The position numbers were made by a program, and so were the translations under genes. A model generated the notes under the pieces. That model was not told where the DNA came from. It worked only from the letters and a program-made list of their open reading frames with translations, and made no database searches. DNA of 7,874 nucleotides from Planctomycetota bacterium (GTDB lineage: Bacteria > Planctomycetota > UBA11346): assembly GCA_013816645.1 (NCBI GenBank), contig JACDEC010000089.1, positions 1,696-9,569 of the forward strand. Reading direction: 5' to 3'. Positions within the stretch are counted from its first letter, which is position 1, and each line of letters starts with the position of its first letter. This document shows positions 5,248 through 7,874 of this stretch, piece after piece.

Positions 5248-5318
5248 CCGCCATGGCCGCAACCGGGATCAGCGCAGGCTCCTTCGCCCAGGTTCCTGCC
5301 CGGGACGGACCAGTCCGA

Positions 5319-6107
5319 TCAGCGGCCGGCGCTGGCCCGCTGTCCGACCAGGTTGGCGGCGATCCAGTCGAAGCTGGTCTTCAGCGACGCGAAGGGATCG
5401 CCCGGACAGACGTCCTGTTCGACGATGAACCAGCGGCAACCCGACTGCTCTGCCGCCGCGACGATCCGCGCCCAATCGAGGTTGCCGCTGCCGATCTCGG
5501 CCATCACCGCCGCATGGTTGGCGCCGATCGCGTAGTCCTTGAGGTGCAGCAGGGGCAGGCGGTTCTTCAACTTCGCGCACCATGCGGTCGGCTCGCCGCC
5601 GCCGGTCTGCACCCAATAGGTGTCGAGCTCGCCCTGCAGGTTGCGCGGATCGGTCTCGTCGAACAGGATGTCGAGCACGGTGCGGCCGGCGATGCGCTTG
5701 AACTCGATCTGGTGATTGTGGTAGGTCAGCACCTGTCCGGCCGCGCGCATCACCGCGCCGGCGCGGTCCAGGGACTTGGCCAGCGCGCGCACCTGCTCGA
5801 TGGTCTCGAGCGGAACGTGCGGCCAGGGATACGCGGTGTAGGGCGTGCCGAGCTTGCCCAGGCGATCGATGACCTGCTGGGTGTCGTCGCAGATCGCTTG
5901 GCCGCTCTCGTGGGTGGCGCAGATCTTCAGGCCCTCCCCCGTGACGATGCGCACGACCTCCGCTTCGGGGATCGGGCCGACGCCCGAGATCTGCACGGCC
6001 GCGTAGCCGATGCCCTTCACCTTGCGCATCGACACCGCGAACGCGGCGGCGTCCTTGCAGAAATCACGGATAGTATAGCACTGCGCGGCGACCTGGGAGA
6101 GCTGCAT
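5319..6107 (-). CDS. sugar phosphate isomerase/epimerase (xylose isomerase-like TIM barrel)
   Basis: This 262-residue cytosolic protein is of the AP-endonuclease-2/xylose-isomerase-like TIM-barrel superfamily, whose members isomerise or epimerise (keto)sugars and inositols using a divalent metal. Recognisable pieces are AAQCYTIRDF (7-16), ICATHES with H66, LTYHNHQIEF (127-136) with H130, H132 and E135, GELDTYWVQTGG (159-170) with D162, LLHLKD (186-191) with H188 and D191, AEIGSGNLDW (203-212) and FIVEQD (227-232) with E230. The metal ligands are probably drawn from E135, D162, H188 and E230. It follows the oxidoreductase on the same strand across a 112-nt gap filled by the heptad element. In similar loci such proteins work with Gfo/Idh dehydrogenases on inositols, keto-sugars or glycosides; the substrate cannot be read from the sequence. 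ATG 6107 is supported by GTGGA five bases upstream. Confidence 0.88.
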   Translation of the reverse strand: MQLSQVAAQCYTIRDFCKDAAAFAVSMRKVKGIGYAAVQISGVGPIPEAEVVRIVTGEGLKICATHESGQAICDDTQQVIDRLGKLGTPYTAYPWPHVPLETIEQVRALAKSLDRAGAVMRAAGQVLTYHNHQIEFKRIAGRTVLDILFDETDPRNLQGELDTYWVQTGGGEPTAWCAKLKNRLPLLHLKDYAIGANHAAVMAEIGSGNLDWARIVAAAEQSGCRWFIVEQDVCPGDPFASLKTSFDWIAANLVGQRASAGR

Positions 6108-6117
6108 GATGTTCCAC

Positions 6118-6143
6118 GGGGGTCAGGGGATTGGGGTCGGGGG
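6118..6143 (+). other. G-quadruplex motif, left arm of heptad element
   Basis: On the + strand, guanine runs of 5, 4, 4 and 5 (6118-6122, 6126-6129, 6133-6136, 6139-6143) are separated by loops of 3, 3 and 2 nt. This is the template strand for the isomerase leader, so the leader RNA itself is C-rich and only the DNA strand could fold. Folding is inferred from the pattern. Confidence 0.55.
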
Positions 6144-6187
6144 TCGGGAGCGTGCGTAAGTGCGAAGTGCGGGGTGCGGGTCACCGA

Positions 6188-6213
6188 CCCCCAACCCCTG
6201 CCCCCCGGCCCCC
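6188..6213 (-). other. G-quadruplex motif, right arm of heptad element
   Basis: On the - strand, guanine runs of 5, 6, 4 and 5 (6213-6209, 6206-6201, 6198-6195, 6192-6188) are separated by 2-nt loops. It lies 6 nt downstream of the oxidoreductase stop codon and is G-rich in the transcript. It faces the motif at 6118-6143, which is on the opposite strand. Folding is inferred. Confidence 0.55.
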
Positions 6214-6219
6214 GTCAGT

Positions 6220-7392
6220 TCACTTCTTGTTCGACTTCGCGAAGTCTTCAGCGCTGGCGGCCGCGGCCTTGGCGGTCTTCTTCTCGAACTTGGATTCGGC
6301 GATCAGCTTCTTGAGCTGCTGCTCGTAGACCGCGCCATCCATCGGCAGATCGATGGTGCGCTCGAGCAGGCTCGACAGGATCATCGCGTTGCCGAGTTCG
6401 ACGGAGTGGATGCCCTCCTGGGCCGGGGCGATCAGTTCCTTGCCGTCGAGGATGGCGTCGGTGAAATTCTGCAGGACCTCGTTGTGCTGCCCGCCGTGGC
6501 CGTGCACCGGGATGTCGATGTGCCAGACCTCGGGGCGGCTGAACGCCGCGGTGGTGGTGCGGCTGAACTCGCTCATCGGCGTGACGTTGCGGGTGAAGGT
6601 CATCTTGCCGTCCTCGATGACGATCTTGCCGCGCTCGGCGGCGACCTCGAGGCGGTTGGTGCCCGGCGCCTCGCCGGTGGTGGTGACGAACACCCCGCTG
6701 GCGCCGTTGGCGTAGTCGAGGTACGCGGTGACCGCGTCCTCGGTCTCGATGCCGTGCCAGGCGCCGAACTTGGCGAAGGCGCGCACCTTGGTGGGCATTC
6801 CGAACATCCACTGCATGAGATCGAGGTTGTGCGGGCACTGGTTGGTGAGCACGCCGCCGCCCTCGCCCTTCCAGGTCGCGCGCCAGCCGCCGGACGCGTA
6901 ATAGGCCTCGGTGCGGAACCAGTCGGTGATGATCCAGTTGATGCGCCGGATCTCGCCGAGTTCGCCGCCGCGGATCATGCTGCGCAGCTTGATGTAGTGG
7001 GGATCGGTGCGTTGGTTGAACATCGCGGCGAAGACCTGGCTCGGCTTGGGGCGCTTGTCCCAGGCAGCGATCAGCCGCGCGCAGTCCGCCTTGTGCACCG
7101 ACAGCGGCTTCTCGACCAGGACGTGCAGCCCTTGGGCGAGCGCGTCGACGCCGATGGTGGTGTGGTCGTAGTGCGGGGTGCAGATCAGCAGCGCGTCGAT
7201 GGCTCCCGAGCGGATCATCTGCCCGGCGTCGCCGAAATGGGCGATCGTGGGGTGCTTCTTCAGCTTGTCGGCGACCACGTCGCAAATCGCGGTGACCTGC
7301 AGCCGGCCGATCTTGCCGGCGACGATGTTGTCGAGGTGGCACGAGCCCATGTTGCCGATGCCGACGATGCCGAGGCGGACCTGAGTGCTCAT
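6220..7392 (-). CDS. Gfo/Idh/MocA-family NAD(P)-dependent oxidoreductase
   Basis: This 390-residue sugar or cyclitol dehydrogenase has a Rossmann N-terminal domain with GIGNMG (11-16) after a short beta strand, the EKP motif at 94-96 (K95 is the usual catalytic lysine), and the C-terminal alpha/beta domain with GGGVLTNQCPHNLDLMQW (178-195) carrying H188 and D191 of the common GGGxLxxxxxHxxDLxxW motif. It ends in an unusual Lys/Ala-rich tail (about 361-390) beyond the usual family end. The ATG at 7392 overlaps the stop codon of the upstream oxidoreductase gene in an ATGA, so the two are probably translationally coupled. The reading frame runs open further upstream inside that gene, but residues before the ATG have no family similarity. 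With the TIM-barrel isomerase downstream it suggests a sugar/inositol oxidation-isomerisation pathway of unknown substrate. Confidence 0.93.
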   Translation of the reverse strand: MSTQVRLGIVGIGNMGSCHLDNIVAGKIGRLQVTAICDVVADKLKKHPTIAHFGDAGQMIRSGAIDALLICTPHYDHTTIGVDALAQGLHVLVEKPLSVHKADCARLIAAWDKRPKPSQVFAAMFNQRTDPHYIKLRSMIRGGELGEIRRINWIITDWFRTEAYYASGGWRATWKGEGGGVLTNQCPHNLDLMQWMFGMPTKVRAFAKFGAWHGIETEDAVTAYLDYANGASGVFVTTTGEAPGTNRLEVAAERGKIVIEDGKMTFTRNVTPMSEFSRTTTAAFSRPEVWHIDIPVHGHGGQHNEVLQNFTDAILDGKELIAPAQEGIHSVELGNAMILSSLLERTIDLPMDGAVYEQQLKKLIAESKFEKKTAKAAAASAEDFAKSNKK

Positions 7393-7874
7393 GGGGCTCC
7401 TTGCGCTGCGGTCGCAGCCGATGCGGTGATCACGGGATGGCGGTAGCCGGCGGCGCCGAGCGCGACCTCGTCCCCGCCGAGCGCCGCGGAATGGTAGGCG
7501 GCGAGCACGGTGCGGATCGACGGCGCCGCGTCGGCGATGGTTACCGCGGGCGGGCGGCCGGCGAGGATCGCGCCGATGCAGTCGGCGATCTGCAGCGCGT
7601 GGTGGTCGCCGTACTCGCTCTTGCCGGGCAGGCGCACGCTCTCGCTGCGGATGCCGTCGAGCGCGGCCAATTCGGACCTGAGCACGGCACTGGGATGCTC
7701 GAACTCGATCAGCGCGCCGCCATCGCCGAGGGTGACCGCGCCGCGTTCGGCCTCGATGCGGATGCGGGCGTGCCAGTCGGTGACCAGATCGTTGTCGCAG
7801 GCGATCTCCGCGACCGTGCCGGAGGCCAGGCGCACGCGCAGGCGCGCCGAATCCTCGCACTCGATGTGCGCACC
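7389..7874 (-). CDS. Gfo/Idh/MocA-family oxidoreductase, C-terminal part (cut by window edge)
   Basis: The frame is open to the right edge, giving 161 visible residues; the N-terminal nucleotide-binding domain lies outside the window. The visible part reads as the antiparallel-sheet C-terminal domain of Gfo/Idh proteins: repeated short beta strands (LRVRLASGTVAEIAC, ARIRIEAERGAVTL), then EYGDHHALQIADCIGAILAG and PAVTIADAAPSIRTVLAAYHSA. The last corresponds to the family end motif PxxxxxDAxxxxxVLxAxYxSA, the conserved helix before the C-terminus. It is followed by about 28 Ala/Gly-rich residues and a TGA (7391-7389) overlapping the start of the next oxidoreductase gene. The pair may act on successive steps or alternative substrates. 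A GTG at 7835 could be mistaken for a start, but coding continues upstream of it. Confidence 0.85.
   Translation of the reverse strand, partial: GAHIECEDSARLRVRLASGTVAEIACDNDLVTDWHARIRIEAERGAVTLGDGGALIEFEHPSAVLRSELAALDGIRSESVRLPGKSEYGDHHALQIADCIGAILAGRPPAVTIADAAPSIRTVLAAYHSAALGGDEVALGAAGYRHPVITASAATAAQGAP

Larger units (their letters stand above)
6113..6217. repeat. composite inverted heptad element, copy 2
   Basis: This 105-bp element shares its ends (TCCACGGGGGTC and CCCCCGGCCCCCGTCA) and orientation with 2663-2765. Positions 6118-6215 can be read as fourteen consecutive 7-nt units: a G-rich left arm (GGGGGTC AGGGGAT TGGGGTC GGGGGTC), a middle of GTGCGAA/GTGCGGG units, and a C-rich right arm (CCCCCAA CCCCTGC CCCCCGG CCCCCGT). 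The arms are imperfect inverted repeats, so a long GC hairpin is possible. The element fills nearly all of the gap between the oxidoreductase stop codon (6222-6220) and the isomerase start (6107). Confidence 0.85.

Noticed and set aside
5230..5318. Terminator between the isomerase and DedA genes (CGGAC/GTCCG at 5306-5317 and CAGG/CCTG nearby)
   Set aside because: The inverted repeats have 2-nt spacers that cannot form proper loops and no T-run follows; the gap shows nothing else beyond the DedA start hairpin.
7393..7860. Upstream extension of the complete oxidoreductase frame (would make a 546-aa protein)
   Set aside because: It reads the preceding oxidoreductase gene in the wrong frame (Arg/Pro-rich); the Rossmann fold starts right after ATG 7392.

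Overview
The window is GC-rich, gene-dense bacterial DNA with short intergenic gaps. It most resembles a gammaproteobacterium of the Xanthomonadales/Lysobacterales type. That placement is an inference from the high GC, the SEDS and DedA protein types and the abundance of 7-nt-periodic (heptad) intergenic repeats, which I recall as common in that group. No rRNA, tRNA, IS element or CRISPR array is visible.

Layout. On the + strand, after what may be the last codons of an upstream gene, lies a complete SEDS glycosyltransferase (RodA/FtsW family, 71-1243). It is followed by a perfect 7-bp tandem array and a 43-codon small ORF (1401-1532). Everything from 1539 to the right edge is coded on the - strand. 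In transcription order (right to left) the genes are: the 3' part of a Gfo/Idh/MocA oxidoreductase (cut by the window edge); a complete second Gfo/Idh/MocA oxidoreductase overlapping it by 4 nt; a xylose-isomerase-like TIM-barrel sugar isomerase/epimerase; a DedA/VTT membrane protein; an ABC ATPase; an ABC-2-type permease overlapping the ATPase by 4 nt; and an uncharacterised, probably membrane-anchored helical protein.

How they work together. The two oxidoreductases and the TIM-barrel protein form a plausible sugar or cyclitol oxidation/isomerisation cassette. The ATPase, permease and anchored protein form a plausible ABC export or membrane-remodelling module. DedA sits between the two modules. 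RodA belongs to cell-wall elongation and is transcribed convergently with the rest.

The most unusual content is intergenic. A roughly 104-bp element occurs twice in the same orientation (2663-2765 and 6113-6217), with nearly identical outer arms, G-run heptads on opposite strands and a divergent middle. A related half-copy abuts the GTG start of rodA (about 35-70), and differently worded heptad arrays lie between rodA and the small ORF. In both full copies the coding strand has the stop codon of one gene in or next to one end, while the other end places GTGGA exactly five bases before a usable start codon. This makes the element look like a gene-junction module with G-quadruplex potential, and it puts the start of the uncharacterised ABC-linked gene in doubt. 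A second regulatory candidate is a hairpin at the DedA start that presents AGGA in its loop, in the style of a CsrA/RsmA site.
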